Made by a program: the position numbers and the translations under genes. Under the pieces are notes generated by a model. That model ran no database searches, was not told the origin of the DNA, and saw nothing but the letters and a program-made list of their open reading frames with translations. This document shows, in pieces, positions 49,844 through 61,309 of a stretch of DNA of 64,000 bases (its first letter is position 1; each line of letters starts with the position of its first letter). This DNA comes from Absidia repens (taxonomy: Eukaryota; Mucoromycota; Mucoromycetes; Mucorales; Cunninghamellaceae), in contig MCGE01000002.1 of the NCBI GenBank assembly GCA_002105175.1, positions 1,054,001 through 1,118,000 on the forward strand, written 5' to 3'.

Positions 49844-50881
49844 ATGATTGCCTACGACGCAATATTTAGCGTAAGTATCCTTGAGTTAGCCCTTATTTCT
49901 TTTATAGCTAATTTAAGCCAGTATTATTTTAGGTGCGGGGTGGTTGTATATTGTTTAGTGGGATGCTATTAGTACCTTACCAATATATTATTATCCCACT
50001 TGACGAGACTCATTGCGTACAACAATAGGATCACTAGCTTAGTTTGTGGTGTATCAATAGTTAGGGTATGGATTTGGAAGCAGGTCTCGTAGCGGTGCAA
50101 AGGGAATAGTGATCTAGCGAGTGAAAACGCGATGAAAACGCGACATTCTTATTAAGAATACATAAATACAACGTACCATGCTAATGTTTTCTCTTTATTA
50201 GGCAATCTACGAAAAGGATTTTATTTTGCATTGTATGGGACCAGGGAATGGGCGTTATGTGACGCAGTCTACGGCTCATTATAGGTAAGAAATCGGGGAG
50301 AAGGATGTCTAATATATATTCTAAATGGTATATATCACTGATATAACCCTTTTTTATATAGAAAGCGTCCATCCGTTTGCTACAATCAACGTTTTTCCTC
50401 CCGCAAAGCTGCTGATCTACTAGGTAATATTAATTGGCGGTGAAATAAATAAAAAAAAAGACTCCATCCCTACCGCTTTTGTTTACTTTCTCCGCATATT
50501 CTACATTCTTTCCTTTCTTTCTCCACACCTGCTCGCTTCGTATTCTCATATATATTTCTATATATTTTATTTTTTATGTACAGAACAACAAGAATGACTC
50601 CAGCATCATCATCACCACAGCATCCTGGAGGACCTCTCTGGAAAAAATTCAGCGACTGGAACAAGACTCAAACGCCTTCAAGTATGACGATGCCACTATC
50701 CGCCAAAGAAGAACAGCAAGATCTATTAAATAGGTTCAAGCTACAAGATGATTCCAATCAGCAAGATGCCTGGGGTCAAGTGGATCTTCATCCAAATACC
50801 AATCAAGGCTGGGGAACAAAACTAAGTACCAACAATGACAATGGTGGATGGGGTAGTACTGGAGGCGGAGGTGGTTGGTGA
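49844..50881 (+). CDS. Small WG-rich protein of unknown function
   Basis: I do not recognise the family. The best model has four exons (49844-49870, 50202-50284, 50362-50423, 50604-50881), summing to 150 codons with stop. It reads MIAYDAIFSAIYEKDFILHC, then PSVCYNQRFSSRKAADLL, SPQHPGGPLWKKFSDWNKTQ, KEEQQDLLNRFKLQDDSNQQ, and ends in Trp-Gly repeats (NQGWGTK, GGWGSTGGGGGW). The last intron has two acceptors: TACAG at 50579-50583 gives an early stop (LLEQQE), CCAG at 50600-50603 gives the long protein. The 331-nt first intron may hide another exon. AATAAATTGG lies near 50989. The C-terminal frame is firmer than the first exons. Confidence 0.5.
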
Positions 50882-51005
50882 ACCCTGGTGGTGCGCCTTA
50901 GAATTAGCTTCATCTTTAGTTTTATTATTATTATGATGATTATTGTTGTTGTTAGTTATTGTATAGATATTCATATATTTTTTTTTTCAATAAATTGGCC
51001 GAGGT

Positions 51006-51255
51006 TGATGAATGATATGAAAAAGATGATACTGGTTGTGTGAACATAATGCAGTGTGGGCCATTGTTGATTATTGACTGATATGAACAATATGATGGAT
51101 ATTTGACCGATTGTGTCTATGTGAATATAACGCGGTAAAGGTTTTTATTGATCGGCGATTGATAAGAAAAATATGATGGATTTTTGACTGATTGTGTTAA
51201 CGTGTATATAATGCGATGGGGATATTGTTGATTTTTTATTGATGTAATCATATGA
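51006..51255. repeat. Degenerate ~81-bp tandem repeat
   Basis: About three units downstream of the WG gene, recognisable by GATGGAT-TTTGACTGATTGTG, then ATATAATGCG and ATTGTTGATT-TTGATTGAT blocks; the GCG-containing block recurs at 51051, 51131 and 51213 (80 and 82 bp apart). Confidence 0.65.
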
Positions 51256-51773
51256 CTGGGAATCTGTTTACACCAAGATTGGTATTTGTCTAATTATACA
51301 TATATACGGGACAACAATGATTGCAATACATAATATAATGATTAAATAAAAGTGTTTGAATTTTTATTGTTAGAAAATACATAAACTTTTTTTATTTTGT
51401 TTTGTTTGATCTATATTGGGCACAATGTAAGATTGCAAAAAAAAAAAAGGGGGGGAGGGGAGAAGCGGGGGGCTATTTGGGGTATCATAAAACTAGTAAT
51501 ACTAAAGGGATTAAATGCATAATAATGTAAGAATAAGAATAATAAAGATAGTAAGAAGAATGATAATATAACGATGAACATATACAAGATAATATAGAGA
51601 GGAAAACAATATAAAGTAAGATGATACATACAAAAGGGAGGAGGAGTAAGAGGAAGGGACAAAAAGACTAAAACTAAAATAAAATAAACATAATCCGACC
51701 GAACGGCATTACCAAATCGTAAGGGTAAGAAAGAACCATAAAATGTTGTAGAAGCAGGCAGATTTTGACCATG
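51256..51773. other. Convergent intergenic region
   Basis: A-rich and G-rich runs (51438-51470) between the WG gene and the cyclin gene stop. No gene seen. Confidence 0.5.
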
Positions 51774-52791
51774 TTAGACCGAAAATAGAGGAGACATATA
51801 ATTTGTCGGGTAACACCGATTCAAGCCAGGATCGTCACATGTAGAGTCATTCAAAGATATTGTTTCCATAAAACTACCAGTCGTCATTGGAGAAGCCGAT
51901 GAGTGAGATTGTAAAGTGGACGTGGATGAGCTGTTAGATAATGGGTCGAAGATAGGCGTTTGGTGGGACATTGAAACGGATAATATGGACGTTGATGTTG
52001 ATGACGATGACGACGATGATAGTGAAGACGCAGATGAAGACGCAGATAATGATGAGTAAGGTCTAGTGAGTGTAGTATTCTTTCCAGCCGCCAACGCCAC
52101 GTTTCGTCCAGGGGCGACCAAACAGTCAGGAGTTTCTTGCCACTCTTTCTTGTTGTTGTTGATGTTGTGGTTACGTCGCCCATCTTTTTGTAGTAGTTTG
52201 TATCGGTTCACTGCTTGTTGAAAATCATTGTCGGATATAGAGAGGTTAAAATCCTATAAGAAGAAAGAGAGAGAGAATGAGAGTTCCGGTTCGCTAGTTT
52301 CACCGCATTTCTCCTATCATTATTTTTTCCCTTCTTACCATAAGAGTCAAGAACTGTTTTTCCATCAAGTTGATTTCGTCCAATTCAAAATAGTCGTTGG
52401 CAAAGGATAGCCAGTGTTTGTTTTTTGGTGAAGTATCATGAATGAGTTTCGTGCTAATGATCAGCGACGCCAAGAATATTCGTTGTGGAGCCGATGCCAT
52501 CCCTGTTGTAACGTGACCTAGTCGATGAGCAAGTCGGGTCAATAGGATCAGTGCCACCAATAATGTACCAATGTGCGTATTGGACCGACGAGATAAAATG
52601 TCAATAAATTCGTGTAAAGGAGGAACCGTGGTTTCAGTTGTAATATGTGGTGCTATTGTTCTTTTTGGTTTCTGTCGTCTAGTTCCAGTGGTTGGTGTGA
52701 CAATCTTGGCAACTTGATATGTTAACAACGAGACGAGTTCGTGGTTAATTCGTGAGTCCAGCCATGACTTTTCAAGTTGAGAATAGTGCAT
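51774..52791 (-). CDS. Pho85-type cyclin (PCL/Clg1-like)
   Basis: Regulatory subunit for a Pho85-like cyclin-dependent kinase. The 310-residue chain carries the Pho80/Pcl cyclin box: LHEFIDILSRRSNTHIGTLL, VALILLTRLAHRLG, QRIFLASLIISTKLIHDTSP, KNKHWLSFANDYFELDEINL and MEKQFLTLMDFNLSISDNDF. The kinase-contact helices are complete. The rest is a Ser/Thr-rich tail (a long Ser run near residues 225-250), likely phosphorylated or unstable. Two exons (52791-52339, 52253-51774), each a whole number of codons, sum to 311 codons with stop. The start ATG follows a long C/T tract in sense orientation (plus strand 52820-52900), typical of this genome. Which kinase it partners is inferred from the family only. 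Confidence 0.9.
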
Positions 52792-54326
52792 AATGGAGTA
52801 GCTAGTGATAAAATAGTAGAAAGATAGGAAAGAAAAAGAGAGAAAAAGAGAGAGAGAGAGAAAAAAAAAAGAAAAAAAAGGAGAAGAAAAGAAAAAAAAA
52901 TGTAACCCCCTACTCCTTTGTAACGCTTGCCAAGTCGGGGAATGAAAATTGAGGCGGGAAAATTCTCGTTTTGGAGACAAAGTTTAACATATGGAAAAAG
53001 ATAGATCAACTCCAAACAGTATAATAATCATAACATTTCCCATCTCACTGAATAAACTGATATTATACAATTTAATATAATATTGAATTATTTTATAAAT
53101 ACAATTAAATATTTATTTGATAATTCGAACGGATAATAAAATTTATTATCTAGTCGGCTGTCCTAAACAGAGTAAGCTGGGTTATCATAAAGAACCAACC
53201 CAGAAAAAAGTAAGAGTTTCAGTTGCCATTCAAATTCAAATCTATCTTTCCTTTGTTACTAACGTAATACACATGCGTTACATAAAGTAAAAAACAACAA
53301 GTGTCAAAAAAAGCGTGTGTCATATCATCATACACGCAGTTTTTATTTACGTTTTAGAACCATGCGGCCCTATACGCCATTCTGGTGATGCAGTAGGTTC
53401 CACAATTGACTCACACATGTAATTATGTAACAGCCTATTTTTTTTTTTTTTTTTTTACCAAAAATTTTGCCATCCTCCGCCTCCTTTTTTCATAAAGTTA
53501 CAAATGACACCGGATGCGTGGGTTAAGATGACTTGGTGGCAAAGGAATTCATGCGGCATAAATATCTATACATTGAAATGCCGACGCCGATAACGAAGTT
53601 CCGGTAACCTCGTCACATTTTTCTTCCTCCCTGTATTGTGAAGTGGACCGCGCCTATGAGTCTATATATAAAAATTGTACTTTTAGAGAAGTTGGTGGTT
53701 AAAATGGTAGTATTATATAACGTAAAAGTCAAATGGTGGATATGTTTGCCTTTGAAATTGAGTGGAATATTTCATAATTGCATTACTGTCCATGTATTAT
53801 AAATTTTGAAAAAAAAAACCACCATTCCTTGTGGAGACACATAGTTACCGTGGTATTTATATAATTGACGTATAATATAAGTTATTGTTTTCTTCTGTAA
53901 TACATATACCTCTGTCGTTGAATTCGTGGGCAGTGTCAAACCAGTTTCATCAGGCAGGCTCAGCTGCTGTTCACATTTACTTCTGAAAGCTGTAGAAGAT
54001 CACCCTTTAATTTAATGATGGTCATAGCAAATATTTTTATTTCCACTAAAAAACATGTAACATCATAGTCGCCTTGTCGTCCCTTGCAGCCCTATCCTTC
54101 AGTTAATACAACCTTCTGACGATCTATTTAGTTCGATCACAATTCACTTTATTAGTCAAATGTGTGCTTTTCTCTCTTCAATTTTCCATAACAGAATATC
54201 CATATTTTTCCCATCCATTCATACAACTTCAAGACTCATAAAAATACAGAATTATCAGTATTGACTATAGAGAATAGATACATTTTATTAAAACAACAAA
54301 AGCATTTTCAATACTAAAACTACTAT

Positions 54327-54362
<36 letters not shown>

Positions 54363-54410
54363 CATTAATAAATATACACACAAATAAATCTAAAACTATA
54401 CATATCGCTC
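52792..54410. other. Long intergenic region
   Basis: Promoter of the cyclin gene (GA/A-rich tract, GGCGGGAAAATTC near 52953), then very AT-rich DNA (about 53030-53150) and unremarkable sequence. A poly-T of about 19 lies at 53440-53457 and an ACT run at 54318-54362. No gene seen. Confidence 0.45.
54318..54362. repeat. (ACT)n microsatellite
   Basis: About 14 ACT/TAC units, with one interruption at the left, in the 3' flank of the CENP-M-like gene. Confidence 0.9.
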
Positions 54411-55358
54411 CTATTTCCCTTGACTATACTGGTCGCCTCCATGTTCATCCTGATCTTCATCATGTTGGCTTTGTCCATATTCGTTTTGATCTTCTTGTCC
54501 ATAGTGATCGTTGTCCACATGGGTGGTATCATTGTTGTTGAAGTCTCTGTTGTTTAAAAGCTTTACACCTAAAGGATGCACTTGGCGTTGTTGAAAGGTT
54601 CCAATACATATTGCCCGTGTTATTTGCTCGCCAATATTCCTCCGTAACAATTCGTCCTTCATATAAGTAACCCCCCCAAAAAAAAATGCACGTGTGTGTG
54701 TGAGTGGAAAACACTTCATGAGATACCCTATAATATTTCCCTTACCTGGAGATTTGCGTAAAATGTATAAGGGCTTCCATGTTGTTCAATTATATGACGG
54801 ACGTGATCTTCATCCAGCATCCAGAGATTCACCATATCCACTATTATCAATATATAAAAACCATATTCCGATATTCAATAATGTGTAAACCAAAAGTCTT
54901 AAGCCCTTGCAAATAGTTCTTACCTTTGGTGAAAATAATGGCACACTTGTACAAAAGATATTCAGGTTCCATATGTGCAAAAGTGTCTTCCAGGAGTTTC
55001 AGGCTCGCAGTATTTGTCATGTCCACGAAAATGAGCACATAATCCATGTCCACTAGACGATCGAAACAGTCCATATCCATCTCGTCCATTAAATGCCTAT
55101 CAATAAACATACAAAGATTACATATTTGAGATAAATTCAACCACTGATGGGTGTGTTTAGGACTTACGTTGAATAGAAGATCTTGGGGGATCGCATCAAT
55201 TGATTGGCCAAAGTCCGTTTGCCGCTGGAAGCAGGTCCAACAAGCTACACACACAGAGAGAGATAGAGAGAGTTAATGTATAAAAACAAGCAATATAATT
55301 TGTTTGGCTTCCTTACCAGTACTTTGGTTGCTCTGTTAGTATAAAGTGGACGAAGCAT
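54411..55358 (-). CDS. CENPM: Probable CENP-M-like kinetochore pseudo-GTPase
   Basis: A 210-residue small-GTPase-fold protein. Animal CENP-M is an inner-kinetochore (CCAN) subunit with the CENP-H/I/K group. Similar in order: MLRPLYTNRATKVLLVGP at the N terminus; VLIFVDMTNTASLKLLED and TFAHMEPEYLLYKCAIIF; then IIEQHGSPYTFYANLQ and LLRRNIGEQITRAICIGT with HPLGVKLLNN, which aligns nearly gap-free with the end of vertebrate CENP-M. No NKxD or SAK base-binding motif is seen; the P-loop is GPASSGKRT (Arg where Ser/Thr is usual). A ~40-residue Asp/Gln/Gly-rich tail follows. Five exons (55358-55317, 55244-55168, 55096-54924, 54840-54746, 54656-54411) sum to 211 codons with stop. Identification rests on memory of the family, so moderate. 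Confidence 0.62.
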
Positions 55359-56968
55359 AAAAAAAGGAACAAATGTAAAGAAATGAAAAAAAAGAAAGCT
55401 CATCAAATTTATTTAACGTCCGCTTTTTTTTTTTTGAGTGACCCAGAAAATTACACGCGGAAATGTGGCGTTTCTGAACTTGAAACTTTTTATGTCCCAA
55501 TGCTTGACTTCAACGATCCTCGATACTATCACACTATTCAACTTCCCTCCTCCTTCTTTTTTCGACTACCGTTGTTTATTAGGAAGGTGAACCCTCACTT
55601 CTGAATTTTACTATGGGAAGTCCAAAAGCCAAAAAAAAAAAAAAAAGAAGGATCGTCATTACCCTTTTTTAACTTGATACACGCATTTTGAAGGTCAAGC
55701 GAATGAACAAATGCACAAATAAAGCGTCCCTGTAGATGAGTGCTTTCCTCAGTGAAATGTATTATATGAACGACTCCAGCTACCTTCACTAGACCTGACA
55801 AAGCCAATCTATGAATGTGGTATTATCTTCGACAGTGTTTGCAAAAGTAGCGGCTCTTTTTATGTTGAGACGGGTTGTGAAAGACTACAGCTATCACGAA
55901 AATACTCATTTGACAAAAGTATACCGAATTTGGAAATGATGTGGCATGTACAGATGGACTGACGGGCTGACAAGGGGCACGTGGACATGGGTCAAAGGAG
56001 TGAACCGTGGGCGACTAGTCATTGAAGACAAGGACACTGCTCGAAGGCGTGGCGCTCATCATCAAATTTGATTTGTAGATCATGTAGACCAGGCAACGAA
56101 GAATATGCTTTTTGCCTTTTTTTTTTTAATCCAACAATAGAATGAATAACAAATCTATTCTCCTTACCAGTAGTGTAGTTAGATTATAGTATTGCTTTAG
56201 TTCTGATCTTTATCTCTAAGTTATATGTTCTATATATGATCTGACATTCTTTTTAATAAAAATGATTTATGCATAATATGTATGATATTGGTTTCTGAAT
56301 ATTGATTTGACGTGGTTGGACGGGGAATTAGACCGCAAGACAATCATCAATTATTACATGCTATCATATACACATTATGATTTTATCCTCTACTGTACTG
56401 TGCTGTGCTGTGCTGTGCTGTACTTCTGTATAAATAATATTCCCCCCTTCCTAACTTCCCCTTATTACATGATTATATCAAAAACGTATCTTCCATTGAA
56501 TTAAAAGAAACTCATGCATGTATATATTTTAGTGGCAAAATTTACAAAAAAAAATTGACTCAGGGTCAAACAACGGCATAAAAAAAAAAATAAAAAAAGA
56601 GACTGACTTTATCGCAATGTTACATATTTAATGATACAAAGACCAAAAAACATATATCAACTGAAGCAAAGTGAATGATTTTTCTGGGTACGATCCAACA
56701 AGACGAATCGGAGTGCGTAAAAAACCCCTTTTTGAGAAGATTTTCTGATGATGTTATTGAGAGGAAAGCGAATCACAGGGCAGTGTATCAGATCATGATC
56801 CCACTGATTGGTTGTTATTATCATTATATGCTTCTACTTTATGAACCTCAAATGCATTATGAAAACTTGTTCATTATTCATTATGTATTCATTTTGTCCT
56901 TTACAGTCCATTTGTGCCTTTCTTTCTTTTTTTTTTTTTTTTTGTGTAGGACGTATATAATCATTTTC
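55359..56968. other. Long intergenic region
   Basis: Contains poly-T/poly-A tracts, a short CTGTG tandem (CTGTGCTGTG at about 56398-56420), and before the next gene a T18 tract at 56926-56943 ending TGTAG, which looks like the acceptor of a 5'-UTR intron. Upstream ATG frames from about 56672 are in frame but are probably intron. No other gene seen. Confidence 0.45.
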
Positions 56969-57394
56969 ATGGACCAGCCGCCACCTAATTATTCGTCACT
57001 TTTATCTCCACCGACTTATGAAGCATCCATCCATGCTGCACGGAAAGAACAGGAATCTATCTGGCCGCGTAATTATAAAAGGCAAACTCCCCGCATTGAT
57101 GTTGCAAATTTTTACCACAATTTGGTTCTAACTTGTCCAGATGAAACGAATCCATTTCTTTGTTCTGATGATGATAATGACGACGATGATGATGAGCAAA
57201 TATTGCTACCTACTCCAGTATCATCACCATCTTCTTTATTGTTCGATCATCATTGTACCATAGCTGAACTAAATCAGCTTTTATTACAAACATGGATCAA
57301 ATCAAGCGCTGTGCCTAGCTATGAAGCGTTTAAAGCAAAGATACAAAGTTTTGATCTACGCCCAATTCCCAATAGACGCTTTCAACCAACATAA
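56969..57394 (+). CDS. Small PPxY-motif protein
   Basis: A 141-residue protein without a domain I recognise. The N terminus has two closely spaced PPxY motifs (PPPNYSSLLSPPTYEAS), and PSYEAF recurs near the C terminus. PPxY motifs bind WW domains, in fungi mainly the Rsp5/NEDD4 ubiquitin ligase, so it could be a ligase adaptor or substrate; this is inference. In the middle are PDETNPFLCSDDD with a nine-Asp acidic run and a Ser/Pro stretch. Single coding exon from ATGGACCAG; an in-frame upstream segment is treated as a 5'-UTR intron because it holds a T18 tract ending TGTAG just before. CTGAATAAAA lies near 57481. Confidence 0.65.
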   Translation: MDQPPPNYSSLLSPPTYEASIHAARKEQESIWPRNYKRQTPRIDVANFYHNLVLTCPDETNPFLCSDDDNDDDDDEQILLPTPVSSPSSLLFDHHCTIAELNQLLLQTWIKSSAVPSYEAFKAKIQSFDLRPIPNRRFQPT

Positions 57395-57693
57395 ATTTTA
57401 TCCTTTTTTTTTTTTTTTGTTGTGCATGTACTGTTTATATATTTATTCTACTACAATAGGGTAGCTTATATTCATTATCACTGAATAAAAAAATACCCTT
57501 CGTCGACTGCCTGATTAATGCAACGTAATGAAATGGAGCCAACAAGGACAGAGCGGAGGTCTCAAAAAGGAAGCGTCAAAACAAGCTTCCTTTTTTGTAC
57601 TTTAGTGCCTTTTCTTTTTTTTTTGTTTTCCTTTCTCTTCTTTTTCTTCTTCCAATTTTTTTTTTTTCTACGTTCTTTAAAAATAAGAATAAA
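57395..57693. other. Short intergenic region
   Basis: 3' flank of the PPxY gene with AATAAAAAAATAC near 57484, then a C/T-rich promoter-proximal tract before the next ATG. Confidence 0.5.
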
Positions 57694-60005
57694 ATGCTCC
57701 AAAATTCTTCAAGGAATATGCCATACGAAGCATCCCCATCACCATCTTCGTCCAATCAACCACAACAACAACAACCACGACTCCTGAACCGAATGTCTGA
57801 GTTTTTATTCCAGAAACGACAAGGACCATTGCTTCATGAAGAATATTCGGAACCATCACATTCAGCCCATTCCGGTATAGTAACCTCATCTATTGGCGGT
57901 GGTGATGGTACTTCTGCGAATTACTCAGCTATGGATGAAGATAATGGATCACGTGTGGATTCTATGTTCTCTTCTATTCAATCAAACCAATCCAGCACTT
58001 GGGTTAATCCAAACACTCCGCCTCCTTTGCGTACAGTTCGATTGGATGGAGGCATTATACATCGTCCGGGCGGTGGTCCTCCATCTCCTCCTCAACGTCG
58101 AGCCCCTTCACAGTCAACAGCGAATGATCATACATCAACTACTCCAACTACAGCAACTATGTCCAACTCCAAGGCAACAACAGCAGCAACAGCTACCTCA
58201 CCCTCTACCGCAAATACAAGTGATAATGTAGTATCACCATCAGATGAAGGATTTGATCAAGCTTTCGAAAAAATGGCTGTAAGTCTTACTTATCTTCTTT
58301 GTTGTTTCGTCATACCAATTAAATACCCTCTTTATCATTTTTGATAGAATGAATATGGACTTCCAGACAATGTAGCAAAGACATTATCGTTGGATGCCAA
58401 ACGAGTCCTCCTACAAAACAGTCAGGCAAACTCACAACAACAAACTAACGCAAGCAATGGTTTCTTTTTATGGCGTACCTGGGGAATCCAAAAAAAACAA
58501 AAGCACCATATGGACGTACGACACGATCAATTGTTTAATCCATCCACTTCTTCAACACAATCATCATCATCGACAACAACAGCAACAGCAGCAGTGGCAG
58601 CAATTACAGGCAACTCTGCTCTTGAAAAGAGAAGCAATAAACGTGGTCACAATGGGAACAGTATTAACAACACAAGGAAAAAGGCGTATTCAACATCAGC
58701 ACGTGGTCGATCACAACATACTTCTATCATTGGTTTTGGTCAGGATCACGACACTGGCAAAAAGTCAACACAGCGTTATCATCGATCGTTGAAAAAAGTG
58801 TTGTCGCCGGAATATTTTATACACCTACTGAAGGATTGTCATGTACGTGAATTAGATGAATCTCAAGTGCAAGATCTGCGAGTATGTCTACGTAGTGTAA
58901 AGGCAAGGTAAAACAGGAAAAAAAAATTGAGCGTAATATATCATTACAAGGAATACTCATTTTTTCAATACGTAGCTGGACAACTCAATTCCTACAACTG
59001 GATGGCTACAATGTACTCTCTGATCTCTTCCGTCAAATGAATCAAGCTCCAAAAAGGTAAATAGACACTATCTCATTTTCCTAATGACATACTCATCATG
59101 TTTATTTTATTTACTAACCACGTAGATCTCCCAACGATGATAAGATTCTCCAACATTTGGCCAAGTGTTTCAAAGCCATCATGACTCACGAGGTAAAAAT
59201 AAAGGCATAGAACAAATCAGTTTTAGCCAGCTGATTGATTGATGGATCCAATTGTTTCTGTTATGTAGCAAGCTGGAATTACGATTGTTTTGACAAATCC
59301 TGTGGGACTGGAGCATATTCGCGATTTACTCTTTGGGCAAGTTGATCAGAAACAACGGGCCCTTTACAGTTTATCGGTGATCACGCGGGCTCATCTTCTG
59401 AATATTCTATGCACATTGGCAAATCTGCAAACGACGCAAACAGATACGGTACCCTACATACATGGCTACGATGTTTTACGACGACTCCTTCTAGACCGCT
59501 CTTCCACCACCCAACCAACGATGCCATTGGAAGACGACGACCGTTCACCAACCTATCCTACACATGATGATAACCATCGCTCGACTGGATTACCACCTTC
59601 AACTCCCGACGATACGAACTCTAGCAGCAGCACAGCATTTCCTTTCCGCATGACGCTCAAAGAAGATCCGCAAACCATCATGAAGATTATTTTGGAAAAT
59701 GATCCTTTTTATACTAGCGGACAGCCTTTGAAGCCTCGGTACACAGCTTGGATGCGTGAATTACAATACACGGTGGAGAAAGAAATCGAACCCATCACCT
59801 TTTTGGCTCAAGTCCTGGATTACAAGTTTGAAAGTGCGTTTAGGCAGCTACGTATTACTCCGCCTACACATCAGCAAGATGCAACCATCGCCGCGAAACA
59901 GCCTGAGCTGGATACCATCAATGGGGAAAAGGATGCTCAGGAAGAGGGAACAGGTAGTGTCATGGTGGACGATGGCGTCGTCGAGTACCTGGTAAGTAAT
60001 GGTGC

Positions 60006-60046
<41 letters not shown>

Positions 60047-60853
60047 GACAATGGTTGTACGATGAGTGTGAACGTATCTGACTTTTATTTTTATTTATGA
60101 CATAGATTGCCCATCTCCGTTTGATCAATACTGTGGTGTCCACTCAACCGACCTTCCACACAGCTCCTTACGATGATTATGGCAGGGAAAAGGTGCGCAC
60201 AGAAGTGATGATGTCTGGATTTGATAAAATCTCCAAGGTAAGCAAGGAAAAACAAACAAACAAACCAAAAAACAAACAGTTGTTGGGATATATGACTCTG
60301 ATTGTCTCCTTTTTTCTTTCTCTCTCTTCATACTAGGCGCTTCAATGTTGCCCTCATCCAACTCTCTATGCATTCTATTTTCGGTACCTTCAGCCGTTAT
60401 TACAACCATTGGCTGACATTACCCCCAAAAGTAATCAACAAAGACAGTAAGTCAAAATATTGATACCTGCAATATGTATAACCTGTGTTTGATGATAAAC
60501 ATATTACTCTTATTTATTATCATTTTAGTCTTTCCAACCCAGACGCCCATGAGTCTCCAGAACCTCAGCATCGTATATCATCATCAGTAACAACGGCATC
60601 CTGCCCACCATCAAACGACGATATGGTCCGATGGGAAGATGAAGTCCGTCAAGCTGGAGGCAGTGGCATATTCTTTGAACAACCTCCATGGGAAGACGAC
60701 TCCTTTTATGACGACGACGACAGCGATGCGTATGAGGACTACGACTCTGACGATGAAGATCAGATGGAAGCATTCAATTATAATGACAGCTATGAAGAAG
60801 GTGATGATAATGATAGTCTGGCTATTTCATCTGTGCAAGATCGATGGCGCTGA
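57694..60853 (+). CDS. Formin-like GBD/FH3 protein lacking FH1 and FH2
   Basis: An 860-residue protein with the Rho-binding half of a diaphanous formin. A Ser/Pro/Gln-rich N terminus leads to a GBD: GFDQAFEKMANEYGLPDNVA and LSLDAKRVLLQN. The armadillo-like FH3 region follows: LSPEYFIHLLKDCHV, LRVCLRSVKASWTTQFLQLD, GYNVLSDLFRQMN, LAKCFKAIMTHEQAGITIVL and RAHLLNILCTLANLQ. The C terminus is strongly acidic (Asp/Glu runs, DDDDSDAYEDYDSDDEDQ). No poly-Pro FH1 or FH2 actin domain is present and the stop is clear, so it is not a truncated formin at the window edge. Eight exons (57694-58278, 58348-58907, 58976-59056, 59126-59192, 59269-59991, 60106-60237, 60337-60446, 60529-60853) sum to 861 codons with stop. 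A Rho-effector role in polarity or septation is inferred. AATAAAAC lies near 61060. Confidence 0.85.
60009..60042. repeat. (GA)n dinucleotide run in an intron
   Basis: About 17 GA units just after the donor of intron 5 of the GBD/FH3 gene. Confidence 0.9.
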
Positions 60854-61309
60854 TGACAAGCCAAGCTCAGCTATTCTCCTTGTTAAAGAAACCACCCTGG
60901 TGATGCGATACATTTTTTTTTTTTTACTCTCCTCCTTCACTTTAGTATAGCACACAATTATACCTCTCTATTACAAATTTTACTATTATATATCATTCTC
61001 CCCTTCCACCTTGTTTATTATATATCTATGTTTACTGAAATCATGCCTTTGCAATATGTAATAAAACAAGAAATATATTTTTGCCTATGTATCTACATTT
61101 GTTTGATGTTAATGTGAATTGGCTATGTTTGTGTGTGTTTGAGTGAATACGTGTGTGGTATCAATGTTTAAACGTGTGATTTTGAGCTTGTAATCATATC
61201 ATTGGTCGAGCAGGAATACCACTTCCTCTGACACTGCGAGTTTTTAAGAGGGAAGAATAGTCAATGTGGGTGAACTAAAAAATGAAATGTCTCGTAGGAC
61301 ACTCATAAA
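60854..61309. other. 3' flank of the GBD/FH3 gene
   Basis: T/C-rich 3' UTR-like DNA with AATAAAAC near 61060, then unremarkable sequence up to repeat copy 6. Confidence 0.5.

Noticed and set aside
56675..56968. An N-terminal extension of the PPxY protein
   Set aside because: The in-frame extension contains a T18 tract ending TGTAG, the signature of an intron 3' end in this genome, and reads as hydrophobic filler.
57595..57693. A hydrophobic N-terminal extension of the GBD/FH3 protein resembling a signal peptide
   Set aside because: It starts at a TTG and is translation of the C/T-rich leader; the first ATG is at 57694.
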